A stretch of DNA of 64,000 nt from Rothia mucilaginosa (GTDB lineage: Bacteria; Actinomycetota; Actinomycetes; Actinomycetales; Micrococcaceae), in contig NZ_JVSP01000002.1 of the NCBI RefSeq assembly GCF_001061665.1, positions 91,177-155,176 of the forward strand. Reading direction: 5' to 3'. Both the position numbers and the translations under genes were made by a program. The notes under the pieces are model-generated. The model had not been told where the DNA came from. It worked only from the letters and a program-made list of their open reading frames with translations, and did no database searches. This document shows, piece after piece, positions 27,531 to 36,169 of this stretch (its first letter is position 1; every line of letters starts with the position of its first letter).

Positions 27531-28546
27531 TAGCGGCGACCACCCGCCGTGCCGGCGGGCTCACCGGCGTCGCGGGCCGTCAGGGTCACCAGGACTGCTT
27601 CGGGCGGGCAGAACAGGCGCACCGGCGCAAAGCGGGAGGTGCCCAGGCCGGCGGAAACCTGCACCGGGATGCCGGACTGCTCGCTCACGCCCTTGGCGCG
27701 CGAGGCCGGCAAATCGCAATTGCTGACCAGCGCCCGACCGCCCGGCAGACAGACCTGGCCGCCGTGCGTGTGACCGGCAAAGATGGCCTGCGCGCCGTCC
27801 TGCACGAAGCGGTGCAGAGTGCGCATGTAGGGAGCGTGGGCCACGCCGATGCGCACGCTCGGCTCGGTGCTCTCGTCGAAGGCTCCGGGGGCAAAACCGG
27901 GGTGCTTATCGTAGCGCAGGTGCGGATCGTCCACGCCCGAGAACTCCAGGCGCAGACCGTTTAGCTTCAGCGTATCGTAGCGGTTGACCAGGCCGGTCCA
28001 CCCGCGCGATTCGAAGGCCTCGTGCATCTGCTCTATGGGCAGGGCCACGCGCGAACCCTCCTCAATCGTCTGAGGGGTGCGCGGCTGCCACAGGTAGCGT
28101 GCCGGATTCTTGAAAATGGGCGCGAAATAGCAATTCGAGCCGGGCACAAACACGCCGGGGAAATCCATCAGCGGGTCGAGCGCCTCCAACAGCGGCTCCA
28201 TACCGCCCACGTGAGAGAGATTGTCGCCCGTGTTCATGACCAGATCCGGCTCGAGTGCGGCCAGCGAGTGCATAAACTCGTTCTTCTTCCGCTGCCCCGG
28301 AATCATGTGCATGTCCGAGATGTGCAGAATCCTGAAGTCGGGGCTACCGGCGGGCAGCACCGGCAGGGACTCGGTGCGGAGCTGAAAATTGTTCAGCTCA
28401 ACAAAGTGCCCGTATGCCGCCGTGGCGGCCCCCAAGGCTGCAGTGGCGGCTACCGCCCCCGCAACCTTCTTCAGGAGCGGGGAGGAGCCGCGTGCGCCGG
28501 GGACCGCCACGGGGACGCGGGCGTTGACTGCGTTTTCACACATCAT
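27530..28546 (-). CDS. Membrane-anchored calcineurin-like metallophosphoesterase
   Basis: A 338-residue YkuE/YaeI-type phosphoesterase. One hydrophobic segment (about 27-45) anchors it, with the catalytic domain probably outside. Metal-binding motifs are ISDMHM (D, H), NTGDNLS, the GSN segment (usually GNH in the family), AHAP and GHTHGGQ. In actinobacteria such a gene often follows a class A PBP gene, as here (24 bp gap), which suggests a cell-wall or lipid role (inference). The start region reads TTG-ATG-ATG; the first ATG fits the GAAAGG site best. The NH to SN change in the third motif may alter activity. Confidence 0.82.
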   Translation of the reverse strand: MMCENAVNARVPVAVPGARGSSPLLKKVAGAVAATAALGAATAAYGHFVELNNFQLRTESLPVLPAGSPDFRILHISDMHMIPGQRKKNEFMHSLAALEPDLVMNTGDNLSHVGGMEPLLEALDPLMDFPGVFVPGSNCYFAPIFKNPARYLWQPRTPQTIEEGSRVALPIEQMHEAFESRGWTGLVNRYDTLKLNGLRLEFSGVDDPHLRYDKHPGFAPGAFDESTEPSVRIGVAHAPYMRTLHRFVQDGAQAIFAGHTHGGQVCLPGGRALVSNCDLPASRAKGVSEQSGIPVQVSAGLGTSRFAPVRLFCPPEAVLVTLTARDAGEPAGTAGGRR

Positions 28547-28569
28547 CAATCGCCTTTCAAACCTCAGCC

Positions 28570-30726
28570 TTAGCTGGGGTTGGAGTTATAAGACAGAACC
28601 TTATCGCTGGGGATGGTGAAGTCCTTCGTATCGTACTTCGGGGCGATGGCCTTCATGAAGGTCTGCCACTGGGCACCAGCGTAGGTTGCACCATCCACGT
28701 AGTTCAGCACGCGACCGTTAATGCCCACACCGTTCAGAGAGCGGAAACCGAGGTTGTTCGAACCAACCCACGATGCGGTGGCCAGGCCGCGGGTGTAACC
28801 CACCTGCCAGGTCTGCGAGGAGTTATCGTTCGTACCGGTCTTCGCAGCCGAACCGTTCGGCAGGCCGATACCGCGCTGAGAAGCAGAACCGCCAGGCTGG
28901 ATAACGCCCTTCAGAACCCAGCTGACACCGTTTGCGATATCCGGATCCAGAACCTGCTCGCACTGGTTCTGGTATTCCTTCATGGTGTCGCCGTTGTTCT
29001 TCAGAATCTTATCGACGGGGCGCGGGGTGCAGTACTTACCTTCGGAAGCGAAGATCGCGTACATCGAAGCGCTGGTCAGCGGGGAGATACCGTACTTGGT
29101 ACCACCAATGTTGGTACCCAGGTCGGGGATGCTGTGCAGCGGTTCGCCGGTACCGTCCAGCGCGTGCATCTTGATGGACAGGTCGTGCACATCGCACAAA
29201 TCCAGCTGGGAGAGCATGCCGTACAGGTACGAGTTCAGCGACTGGCGGATACCGTACGCCGCGGTGTTGTAGCCTAGGCCACCGTTGAACGCGTTCTTGT
29301 AGGACCAGCCGTTTGCCTGGCCGGTGTAGTAGTACTTGCCGCCGTCGTAGCAACGGGCGTTCCAGCCGAAGCTGGTGGGCCAGAACAGCTGGGTACCGTT
29401 CACGGTACCGTTAGCACCGCGGCCGGAAATCAGCCACTGAGCCAGAATAATCGGCTTGAAGGTCGAACCGGGCTGGAAGCCGCTGGTACCGCCGTAGGCC
29501 GCGTCAACGTTGTAGTTGTACTCGGTCTTGGAGTGGTCGTTCGCGTCGGCGGGGGTACCGAGCTCGGTGTTCTGAGCCATGGCAATCACGCGACCGGTAC
29601 CCGGCTCGACACTGGTCAGCGCGGAGTTCACGTCGTTCCAGTTGGTGGCGGCCGGCTGGGTGGAGTCCACAGCCTGCTTGGCCACGGTCTGAGCCTCGGG
29701 GTTCAGGGTGGTCACAATCTTCAGACCGCCGCGCTTAATCGCGGTGTTGCGCAGCTCGGCGGTAGCGCCCAAGCTTTCGTCCTGCAGCAGGTAGTTCACC
29801 ACGTAGCGGCAGAAGAAGGCCTTATCGCCGCTCAGGGAGCAACCCTGCGACTTGGGGTGGACGTCGAGCTTAATATCGCTGGCGATAGCCTCGCTGTATT
29901 CCTTATCGGAAATCTTGCCGTCGCGCAGCATGGTGCCAAGCACCACGTCGCGGCGTTCACGGGCCAGCTCGGGGTTCACGGTTGGGTCGTACACGTTCGG
30001 TGCCTGCACCAGACCGGCAAGAAGCGCGGACTGGGCCACGTTCAGGTCCTTAGCGGAGATGCCCCAGTAGTACTGTGCGGCAGCTTCGACACCGTAGTTG
30101 GAACCACCCAGGTTCACGATGTTCAGGTAGCCCTCAAGGATTTCATCCTTGGACTTGTTCTGCTCCATCGAAATCGCAAGCTTCATCTCGCGAATCTTTG
30201 CAGCGTACGTCTTGTTACCGTTGAGGGTCGCGGTAGCGTCCTCACCGCGGGACACCGCGGCGTCCACGATCAGGTTGTTGACGTACTGCTGGGTCAGGGT
30301 GGAAGCACCCTGGCGGCGGCCGCTATTGGAGTTAACGATGTTGTTGAGGAACGCACGGCCAATACCGATCGCGGAGACCGCACCGTGCTTGTAGAAGTCG
30401 CGGTCCTCAACCGAAACGATGGCGTCCTTCATGTGCTGAGAAATCTGGTCCAGCTTGACCGGGTCGCGGTTCTCGTCGAAGAAGGTCGCGATTTCGGTGG
30501 TGCCGTCCGCAGCGTAAATCGTCGAGGGACGCGAGAAGGGACCTTCCGCAATATCTTCGGGGAGGTCCTGGAACCATGACATCGATGCGTTCGCGACCAT
30601 GCCGGCACTCACGGCCGGAGGCACGACAATGATTGCCGCGAGGAAACCGGCAATCACGCTGAACGCGAGGAACTGCAAAAAATCTCCCGGGCGGCGACGC
30701 GCACGGGTTTTCTTAGATGAAGCCAT
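28570..30726 (-). CDS. Class A penicillin-binding protein (transglycosylase/transpeptidase)
   Basis: A 718-residue bifunctional peptidoglycan synthase, PonA type. A basic cytoplasmic start and one helix (about 18-42) precede the GT51 domain with Glu107 (VEDRDFYKHG) and RRQGASTLTQQ. The transpeptidase domain has Ser421-x-x-Lys (STFK), SLN at 496-498 and KTG at 629-631. No PASTA domain is present, unlike mycobacterial PonA2. The gene order ponA, DUF4177, RidA next to crp matches the PonA2 neighbourhood of M. tuberculosis. A TAAACT box six bases before the ATG and no ribosome site suggest a leaderless mRNA that heads a four-gene operon. Confidence 0.93.
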   Translation of the reverse strand: MASSKKTRARRRPGDFLQFLAFSVIAGFLAAIIVVPPAVSAGMVANASMSWFQDLPEDIAEGPFSRPSTIYAADGTTEIATFFDENRDPVKLDQISQHMKDAIVSVEDRDFYKHGAVSAIGIGRAFLNNIVNSNSGRRQGASTLTQQYVNNLIVDAAVSRGEDATATLNGNKTYAAKIREMKLAISMEQNKSKDEILEGYLNIVNLGGSNYGVEAAAQYYWGISAKDLNVAQSALLAGLVQAPNVYDPTVNPELARERRDVVLGTMLRDGKISDKEYSEAIASDIKLDVHPKSQGCSLSGDKAFFCRYVVNYLLQDESLGATAELRNTAIKRGGLKIVTTLNPEAQTVAKQAVDSTQPAATNWNDVNSALTSVEPGTGRVIAMAQNTELGTPADANDHSKTEYNYNVDAAYGGTSGFQPGSTFKPIILAQWLISGRGANGTVNGTQLFWPTSFGWNARCYDGGKYYYTGQANGWSYKNAFNGGLGYNTAAYGIRQSLNSYLYGMLSQLDLCDVHDLSIKMHALDGTGEPLHSIPDLGTNIGGTKYGISPLTSASMYAIFASEGKYCTPRPVDKILKNNGDTMKEYQNQCEQVLDPDIANGVSWVLKGVIQPGGSASQRGIGLPNGSAAKTGTNDNSSQTWQVGYTRGLATASWVGSNNLGFRSLNGVGINGRVLNYVDGATYAGAQWQTFMKAIAPKYDTKDFTIPSDKVLSYNSNPS

Positions 30727-30732
30727 TCATTC

Positions 30733-30738
30733 AGTTTA
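30733..30738 (-). promoter_or_regulatory. Leaderless-type -10 box of the PBP operon
   Basis: TAAACT on the minus strand, six bases before the ATG at 30726; no Shine-Dalgarno sequence lies between. Confidence 0.5.
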
Positions 30739-30901
30739 ACCCATGAAGCTGTGAGAGGAAGCCCTCTCTGGAGAGAACCTCGGTTGAGGCGCTCACTCGG
30801 GTTTTCCGACCGCTAGATAGCCGCCGGAGACGCGGAAAGGGAGGCGCAGCACGTGAAAAACACAATGTGACAATCCCTTTTACAAGTAGGGCCCCGAAAG
30901 C

Positions 30902-30907
30902 TAGGCT
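30902..30907 (+). promoter_or_regulatory. Leaderless-type -10 box of the DUF4177 gene
   Basis: TAGGCT, then seven bases, then the ATG at 30915. There is no ribosome site. Confidence 0.5.
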
Positions 30908-30914
30908 AGAGGGT

Positions 30915-31118
30915 ATGAAGAAATGGGAATACGCAACTGTACCGCTGATGATCCACACGACCAAGGCAATCCTCGATAACTGGGGCGAGGACGGCTGGGA
31001 GCTCGTCACCGTGCTCCCCGGTGCCTCCGCACCCGCCGGCGCAGCCCCCGCATCGAACATGGTCGCGCCCACTCAGGGTAACCCCATCGCCTACTTTAAG
31101 CGCGAGAAGGCCGACTAA
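30915..31118 (+). CDS. DUF4177 small protein
   Basis: A 67-residue protein, start KKWEYATVPLMIH, with the DUF4177 pattern of Trp/Tyr and WGEDGWELV. The family is small and uncharacterised. In M. tuberculosis a protein of this kind (Rv3678A) sits in the same place, between the RidA gene and ponA2. The open frame extends 16 codons upstream, but the ATG at 30915 fits the family and lies seven bases behind a TAGGCT -10 box, so the mRNA is probably leaderless. It is divergent from the PBP gene. Confidence 0.82.
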   Translation: MKKWEYATVPLMIHTTKAILDNWGEDGWELVTVLPGASAPAGAAPASNMVAPTQGNPIAYFKREKAD

Positions 31119-31335
31119 ACGTCGCCCCTCCGGCGGCTCCCCCAGCTATCTTCGCTCCGCGCCGAAAACGTGGCTGCAATTGGGAATAGCTGAGGCGGGC
31201 CGCCGGTTAGCCGTTTAACCCTTCGAAAAGTGAAGGGTACACCGCGGACCCGTGGAAAGAACTGTATAACGGCACGCAACGCACACATCTCATCACCGTC
31301 CGGGTGTGAACACCCGCAATCCTTCTGGAGTAATC

Positions 31336-31818
31336 ATGACTGAATCTCGCATCGAAGCCCGCATCCGCGAACTCGGCTACGAGCTGCCCGTCGCACCCGC
31401 CCCCGTCGCCGCCTACGTTCCCGCGGTGACCTCCGGCTCCTACGTGTACACCTCCGGCCAGCTGCCCTTCGTCGACGGCGTTCTGCCCGCCACCGGTAAG
31501 GTCTCCGGCTCCGGTGAAGAGGGCTTCGTGAACCCCGAGGACGCGAAGAAGTACGCGGGCATCAGCGTGCTGAACGCCCTGGCCGCCGTTAAGTCCGTGA
31601 TTGGTGACCTGGACCGCGTTCAGCGCGTCGTAAAGGTTGTGGGCTTCGTGGCCTCTGAGGTGAACTTCACCGCTCAGCCGGCCGTAATCAACGGTGCATC
31701 CGAGCTGCTCGGCGAGATTTTCGGCGAGGCTGGCCAGCACGCCCGTTCCGCCGTGGGCGTGCCCGTGCTGCCCCTGGATTCGCCCGTCGAGGTCGAGATT
31801 ATTGTTGAATATGTCTAA
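31336..31818 (+). CDS. RidA family protein (YjgF-like)
   Basis: A 160-residue RidA-like protein; the founding members hydrolyse reactive enamine/imine intermediates. It shows YTSGQLPFVDG, the long CoA-pyrophosphatase-type insert before NPEDAKKYA, and the C-terminal RSAVGVPVLPLD. The conserved Arg before SAVGV aligns with the imine-binding Arg of RidA. The ATG at 31336 has a CTGGAG site. The gene overlaps the next NUDIX gene by eight bases, so both are made from one mRNA. In M. tuberculosis the RidA gene (Rv3678c) also lies by crp. Confidence 0.88.
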   Translation: MTESRIEARIRELGYELPVAPAPVAAYVPAVTSGSYVYTSGQLPFVDGVLPATGKVSGSGEEGFVNPEDAKKYAGISVLNALAAVKSVIGDLDRVQRVVKVVGFVASEVNFTAQPAVINGASELLGEIFGEAGQHARSAVGVPVLPLDSPVEVEIIVEYV

Positions 31819-33007
31819 TCAGCTGTACACCGGCGCACTGCCGCTGTCGGCTATCCGCGCGGCCCAGGCGCAGCGCGCCTCTCAGGAAGGTCGCCAGGTT
31901 GAGACTCCCGGCGGCGCCCACGACCTGAAGACGCTGCCCCTGCCCGTGCAGGAGCGCCGATTCGGCACCGCGGAGGTATCTGCCGAGCCCGAACATCCCC
32001 GCATGTTCACGGGCCGCAACTCCTCGCCCGCACCCCGCACCGAGGCCATTCAGCGCCTCTACGTGATCCCGGAGTTCATGCGAGCCGCCGCGGAAAGCTG
32101 GTGCGAAGAGGGTAACGAGGGAACCCCCGGTTGCACGATGCGCCAGGCGGCCTCCGTCATCTTCGTGCGCGACGGCGACAACGGCCTGGAGACCATCTTG
32201 ACCTACCGCCCGGGCACTTCGCCGCTGGGCGTGGTGGCCTTCCCCGGCGGTACCGCGCTCCCGGGTGACGACGAATCCGCCTCCTGGGTGGGCCCCGGAG
32301 CCGAATACTGGCAGAAGCAATTTCACTACTCCGACGTGACGAAAGCGCGCCGCAGCGTCATGGCCGCTGTGCGCGAATCCTTCGAGGAGACGGGTATTCT
32401 ACTGGCCGGCGAGGATGAACAGGACGTCGTGGAACGCTCCAGCACCCCCGAGCTGATGGCCTGGCGCGAGGCCGTGGCCGATCAGGACAAGAGCTTCGCG
32501 CACTTCCTGTCTTCGAGCGGACTCAGTATTCGCGCTGACCTGCTGCGCCCCGTAGCGCGCTGGCAGTCCCCGGACTTCTTCCTCAAGCGCTACGACATCG
32601 CCTACTTCACCACCGCCCTGCCGGTGGGGCAGGACCCGAAGCTGCTGCTCGGCAAGGGCGTGTGGGGTGATTGGCTGAACGTGCGTGAGCTTCTGGAAGC
32701 GCGCGATACGAGCGAGCTGGGCGACCGCATCGGCCAGCCCAATACTGTGGGTCGCCGCCTGGAAGAGCTCGTGACCCCCGGCGTCATGTGCATGCTGGAG
32801 TCTCTCGCGAGGGCCCAAACCTCGGTGGCGTGGCTGTCGAAGCGCCGCCGCATCGAGGTGCGCAAGGCCGTGCTCGTGAGCCATAACGGCGCTTGCATGC
32901 TCTCCTTCACCGAGGTGGAGCCTCCCGCTCCGACCGGGCCGGTCTTCACCGGAGGCCTGGGCGCGGTGCCCCAGACCGGAAGCGAGCTGGACGGACGCGT
33001 CGCATAG
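31811..33007 (+). CDS. NUDIX hydrolase, large
   Basis: A 398-residue protein with a central NUDIX domain: FPGG at the glycine loop and RESFEETGI as the catalytic helix (about residues 190-197). Between FPGG and the RE-x-x-EE-x-G part there is an insertion of about 25 residues, as in NUDT19/RNR-type hydrolases that cleave CoA or nucleoside diphosphates. The N-terminal 90 residues are Ala/Gln/Pro-rich and probably flexible. It overlaps the RidA stop by eight bases and has only a weak ribosome site, so coupled translation is likely. In mycobacteria a metallo-beta-lactamase-fold gene takes this place beside crp. Confidence 0.8.
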   Translation: MSNQLYTGALPLSAIRAAQAQRASQEGRQVETPGGAHDLKTLPLPVQERRFGTAEVSAEPEHPRMFTGRNSSPAPRTEAIQRLYVIPEFMRAAAESWCEEGNEGTPGCTMRQAASVIFVRDGDNGLETILTYRPGTSPLGVVAFPGGTALPGDDESASWVGPGAEYWQKQFHYSDVTKARRSVMAAVRESFEETGILLAGEDEQDVVERSSTPELMAWREAVADQDKSFAHFLSSSGLSIRADLLRPVARWQSPDFFLKRYDIAYFTTALPVGQDPKLLLGKGVWGDWLNVRELLEARDTSELGDRIGQPNTVGRRLEELVTPGVMCMLESLARAQTSVAWLSKRRRIEVRKAVLVSHNGACMLSFTEVEPPAPTGPVFTGGLGAVPQTGSELDGRVA

Positions 33008-33100
33008 CCTCGGGCCTGCGCACGCTGGGCATGTACACTCTCAGACCGACCATTACCGAGGCTCAGGTCGCCTCGACCGCACCGCTCGACGCATAAATTA

Positions 33101-33145
33101 ACGGCAGGAGCCGCCTCCCCATGCAAAGGAGGCGGCTCCTGCCGT
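33101..33145. terminator. Strong terminator between the NUDIX gene and crp
   Basis: A perfect 18-bp stem (ACGGCAGGAGCCGCCTCC and its complement) with a 9-nt loop lies between convergent genes. The minus strand continues with TTAATTTAT, the plus strand with ATGTAAAG. Confidence 0.85.
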
Positions 33146-33240
33146 ATGTAAAGCGTAACGTTGCGGCACTCATCCTGCCTGGCAGAGCCGGGACGAAAGA
33201 CCGCAAGGTCGAAGAATGATAGCGGTTATGCCGCTACCGC

Positions 33241-33918
33241 CTAGCGGGAACGCTGGCGCAGGCGGGGCAGGTCGAGGATGACCACGGCGCGTGCTTCCAG
33301 ACGAATCCAGCCGCGGGAAACAAACTCGGCCAGAGCCTTGTTCACGGTCTCGCGGGATGCGCCAACCAGCTGTGCCAGCTCTTCCTGGGTCAGCTCGTGT
33401 GCAACGAGCACACCGTCGGTTGCGGGGCGGCCGAAGCGGTCGGCCAGATCCAGCAGAGCCTTGGCCAGGCGGCCGGGAACATCGGAGAAGACCAGGTCGG
33501 CCAGGGCCTCGTTAGCGTGGCGCAGGCGGCGAGCCAGGGTCTTGATAACCTGGTCGGAAATCGAGGGGTCGAGCTGCTGGGCACGTTTGAAGGACTCGTG
33601 CTTAATAGCTGCCAGGCGGGTCTCGGAAACAGCCACCGCGTTGGTCGAACGGGGCGAAGGATCGAAGAGAGCCATCTCGCCGAACACGTCGCCGGGGCCC
33701 ATGATGGCGACCATGTTCTCGCGGCCATCGGCGGCGGTGCGACCCAGCTTCACCTTGCCGGAGAGTACGGCAAAGAGCTGATCGTCCTGGTCACCCTCGT
33801 AGAAGAGGACGGCGTTACGGGAGAGGTCAATCTCCTGAATGTCATCGGTCAGCAGGGCAAATGCTGCGTCGTCAAGGTTCGCAAAAAGAGGGGTGCGACG
33901 GAGGATCTCGAGATCCAT
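33241..33918 (-). CDS. CRP/FNR-family regulator, GlxR/Crp type
   Basis: A 225-residue global regulator close to mycobacterial Crp and corynebacterial GlxR. The cyclic-nucleotide domain (about 10-115) contains ENMVAIMGPGDVFGEMALF and PRSTNAV, including the Gly-Glu-x-x-Leu/Arg-Ser/Thr pattern for cAMP. The DNA-binding helix-turn-helix is LTQEELAQLVGASRETVNKA (about 173-192), almost identical to the family. The ATG has an AGGAGA site. Synteny with marP and nth supports orthology with Rv3676 (Crp). A TGTGA half-site with central TA lies 110 bp upstream and might give autoregulation. Confidence 0.92.
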   Translation of the reverse strand: MDLEILRRTPLFANLDDAAFALLTDDIQEIDLSRNAVLFYEGDQDDQLFAVLSGKVKLGRTAADGRENMVAIMGPGDVFGEMALFDPSPRSTNAVAVSETRLAAIKHESFKRAQQLDPSISDQVIKTLARRLRHANEALADLVFSDVPGRLAKALLDLADRFGRPATDGVLVAHELTQEELAQLVGASRETVNKALAEFVSRGWIRLEARAVVILDLPRLRQRSR

Positions 33919-34245
33919 GAAGTTCTCCTAGATATGAGGTGAAGAGCCGAAGCCCGTGATGTTCAGTGAGTGAGCCTGAACCTATGTAAAGTATCTCACG
34001 ACTGCAGTGTGAGACGGCTCAAGCGGGTGTGACATATTCAACTGATAAGAGCGTACCCTAAAATTTTGGTTTAAGCACTCAGAATCCGGAGCTTTACAAC
34101 AAAAGTTTTTCATTCCCGGTAAATTCTAAGGTTTAGCACAGCTTATGGGTCTACTATCGGTCCATTGGGTGTGCCCACCGACGGGCCGCATATCGTGGGT
34201 GCATCCCTGATCATTTCTACCCACCCCCAAGGAGGCCCCGTCAAA
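33919..34245. promoter_or_regulatory. Divergent control region of crp and marP
   Basis: A 327-bp region. TGTGACATATT at 34028-34038 matches the left half and centre of the GlxR/Crp site (TGTGANNTANNTCACA), but the right half is poor. CTCAC-N9-GTGAG at 33996-34014 is a second inverted repeat. An AAGGAGG ribosome site for marP lies at the right end. No gene is seen. Confidence 0.45.
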
Positions 34246-35421
34246 ATGGCTGACATTAACCCCCTTGATATCGTCATCCCCATTCTTCTACTGCTCTACT
34301 TCCTCGCCGGAATCCGTAGCGGCTTCTTCACGACCCTCGGCACCTTCCTTGGCCTCGGCCTGGGCGTTTGCGCCGCTGCCTGGCTCGTGCCCCTGGCCGT
34401 CGCCTCCGTCGGGACCCAGTGGAGCCTTATCACCGCGGTTGGCGTGCTCATCCTCTGCCTGACCATCGGGCAGTGGCTGGGCATCGTCGCCGGACGTACC
34501 ATCCGGAAGGTCACCGACGTTACCCCGCTGAAGGGCATCGAACGATTCTTCGGCGGCGTGCTCAACCTCGCCGCCTGCGCCCTCGTGCTGGTCGTGCTGA
34601 CCATCTCGATGCGCACCGTGCCCATCCCGCAGCTGAACACTGCGCTCAGCCAGTCCAAGACCCTGACCTGGATGGTCACCAGCACCCCCGACGCCCTTAA
34701 AGACCAGATTGACTCGGTCCGTAACAACGTGCTCGCCTCCACCTCCATTCCCGAGGTCAGCGAGCTCATCGCCCCCGAAGCATCCGCCCCGACCCAGAGC
34801 GTTGAGTCCGATGCGCTTGACGCCGCCAGCGCCTCCGTCGTGGAGATCCTGGGAGCCGCAGAGCAGTGCGGCTACACCTCCACCGGCTCCGGCTTCGTGG
34901 CCGACACGGGCCTGGTCGTCACCAACGCCCACGTGGTTGCCGGCGTGACCTCACCGGTCGTGCAGGACTCCCGCGGACGCACCTGGCCCGGCACCGTGGT
35001 CTACATGGATAGTGAACAGGACCTCGCGTTCATCAGCGTGCCGAAGCTTCCCCTGAAGCCGCTTACCATCGGTAAGAACGCCTCCGCGGGTAGCCTCGTG
35101 ACCTTCATGGGCTACCCCAAGGGCGGCCCGTTCAAGGCGCTGCCCGCCACCGTGCAGGGCATCGGCAACACCCAGACCATCGACGCCGACACCGGCCGAG
35201 CCAACGCCATGCGCCAGGTCTATCAGCTGGCAGCCGACGTTCAGCACGGCAACTCCGGTGGTCCCGTCCTCGACGAGAACGGCAACGTGGTTGGCGTGAT
35301 TTTCGGTAAGGCAACCACCGGCCAGACCGGCTACGCCATCACCGCGACCACCCTCAAGCAGGCCCTGGCCGAGGGCGGTAACAACACCGCCGCGGTCTCC
35401 ACTGGATCCTGCCGTAAGTAG
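34246..35421 (+). CDS. Membrane serine protease with CvpA domain (MarP-like)
   Basis: A 391-residue protein: four helices forming a CvpA/colicin-V-production-like domain (about 8-125), a linker, and an extracytoplasmic trypsin-like protease. The triad is His229 (TNAHVV), Asp259 (DLAFI) and Ser337 (GNSGGPV). Cys208 and Cys389 are placed like the disulfide that controls MarP of M. tuberculosis, which protects against acid and oxidative stress. The frame opens earlier, but the ATG at 34246 has a strong AAGGAGG site. It is divergent from crp and is closed by its own terminator. An acid-stress role is inferred from homology. Confidence 0.9.
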   Translation: MADINPLDIVIPILLLLYFLAGIRSGFFTTLGTFLGLGLGVCAAAWLVPLAVASVGTQWSLITAVGVLILCLTIGQWLGIVAGRTIRKVTDVTPLKGIERFFGGVLNLAACALVLVVLTISMRTVPIPQLNTALSQSKTLTWMVTSTPDALKDQIDSVRNNVLASTSIPEVSELIAPEASAPTQSVESDALDAASASVVEILGAAEQCGYTSTGSGFVADTGLVVTNAHVVAGVTSPVVQDSRGRTWPGTVVYMDSEQDLAFISVPKLPLKPLTIGKNASAGSLVTFMGYPKGGPFKALPATVQGIGNTQTIDADTGRANAMRQVYQLAADVQHGNSGGPVLDENGNVVGVIFGKATTGQTGYAITATTLKQALAEGGNNTAAVSTGSCRK

Positions 35422-35456
35422 CTAGTGTCGAGCCGCGGAACAGTGGCACAACAGAT

Positions 35457-35495
35457 CAGGCTCCCGCCCTCGCACGAGGAACGGGAGCCTGAACT
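35457..35495 (+). terminator. Terminator after the MarP-like gene
   Basis: CAGGCTCCCG and its complement CGGGAGCCTG form a 10-bp stem with a 15-nt loop; a T-rich ACTATTTC stretch follows. Confidence 0.65.
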
Positions 35496-35519
35496 ATTTC
35501 ACGAACGGGGGAGGGCAAG

Positions 35520-35609
35520 TTACTCAGCGAGATGCTGCGCTGCTATTCCGCCAGATGCTGCGCTGCTATTCCGCCAGATGCTGCGCTGCTATTCCGCCAG
35601 ATGCTGCGC
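35520..35609. repeat. 23-bp tandem repeat copying the end of aroQ
   Basis: Units begin at 35531, 35554, 35577 and 35600 (three full and one partial). On the minus strand each unit contains codons for AQHLAE and a TAG stop, which is the exact C-terminus of the aroQ protein. The outermost copy (35520-35540) encodes the same AQHLAE but with other synonymous codons and TAA. Confidence 0.9.
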
Positions 35610-36029
35610 CAGGAAATCAACCGCCATGACGTAACCGTAAGCGCCGGCGCCGGCAATCACCGCGGTGGCCTGCGGGGATACGAAGGAACGGTGACGGAAC
35701 TCCTCACGGCGGTGAACGTTCGACAGGTGCACCTCAACCACCGGAAGCTCCGCCGCCTCCAGAGCGTCGTGAAGCGCCACGGAGGTATGCGTGTACGCCG
35801 CCGGATTGATAATGATGGCGGCCCCGCGCGTGCGGGCACGCTGAATCTCGTCCACCAGAACACCCTCGTGGTTGGACTGCATGAATTCAACGTCGAAACC
35901 GTGGGCGGCGGCACGCTCACGCACTGAACGCTCAATATCGTGCAGGGTCGTGTAGCCGTACACCTCGGGGCGGCGATGCCCGAGCAGGTTCAAGTTCGGG
36001 CCGTTAAGCACAAAAATCGTATCTGACAT
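35589..36029 (-). CDS. aroQ: Type II 3-dehydroquinate dehydratase
   Basis: Third step of the shikimate pathway: removes water from 3-dehydroquinate. The 146-residue protein has the full type II pattern: [20 protein letters not shown] with the catalytic Tyr of the lid, [23 protein letters not shown] and [16 protein letters not shown]. It is soluble and forms dodecamers in known members. The gene stops inside the first unit of a 23-bp tandem repeat. A CACACT box six bases before the ATG resembles the local leaderless promoters but has C in place of T. It is divergent from nth. Confidence 0.95.
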   Translation of the reverse strand: MSDTIFVLNGPNLNLLGHRRPEVYGYTTLHDIERSVRERAAAHGFDVEFMQSNHEGVLVDEIQRARTRGAAIIINPAAYTHTSVALHDALEAAELPVVEVHLSNVHRREEFRHRSFVSPQATAVIAGAGAYGYVMAVDFLAQHLAE

Positions 36030-36157
36030 AGAACCAGTGTGGCACAGCAGGCACCCGCACAGTACGAGCCAACGCGAACTGCCCAGAAAATGACGCGGTA
36101 TAGAAGACGGAGGCCAACTACGGTGAACCTCGCTACCGTCCGCACCCCAAAGCCCGG

Positions 36158-36163
36158 TACCCT
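36158..36163 (+). promoter_or_regulatory. Leaderless-type -10 box of nth
   Basis: TACCCT, then six bases, then the ATG at 36170; no ribosome site. Confidence 0.5.
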
Positions 36164-36169
36164 CACGCT

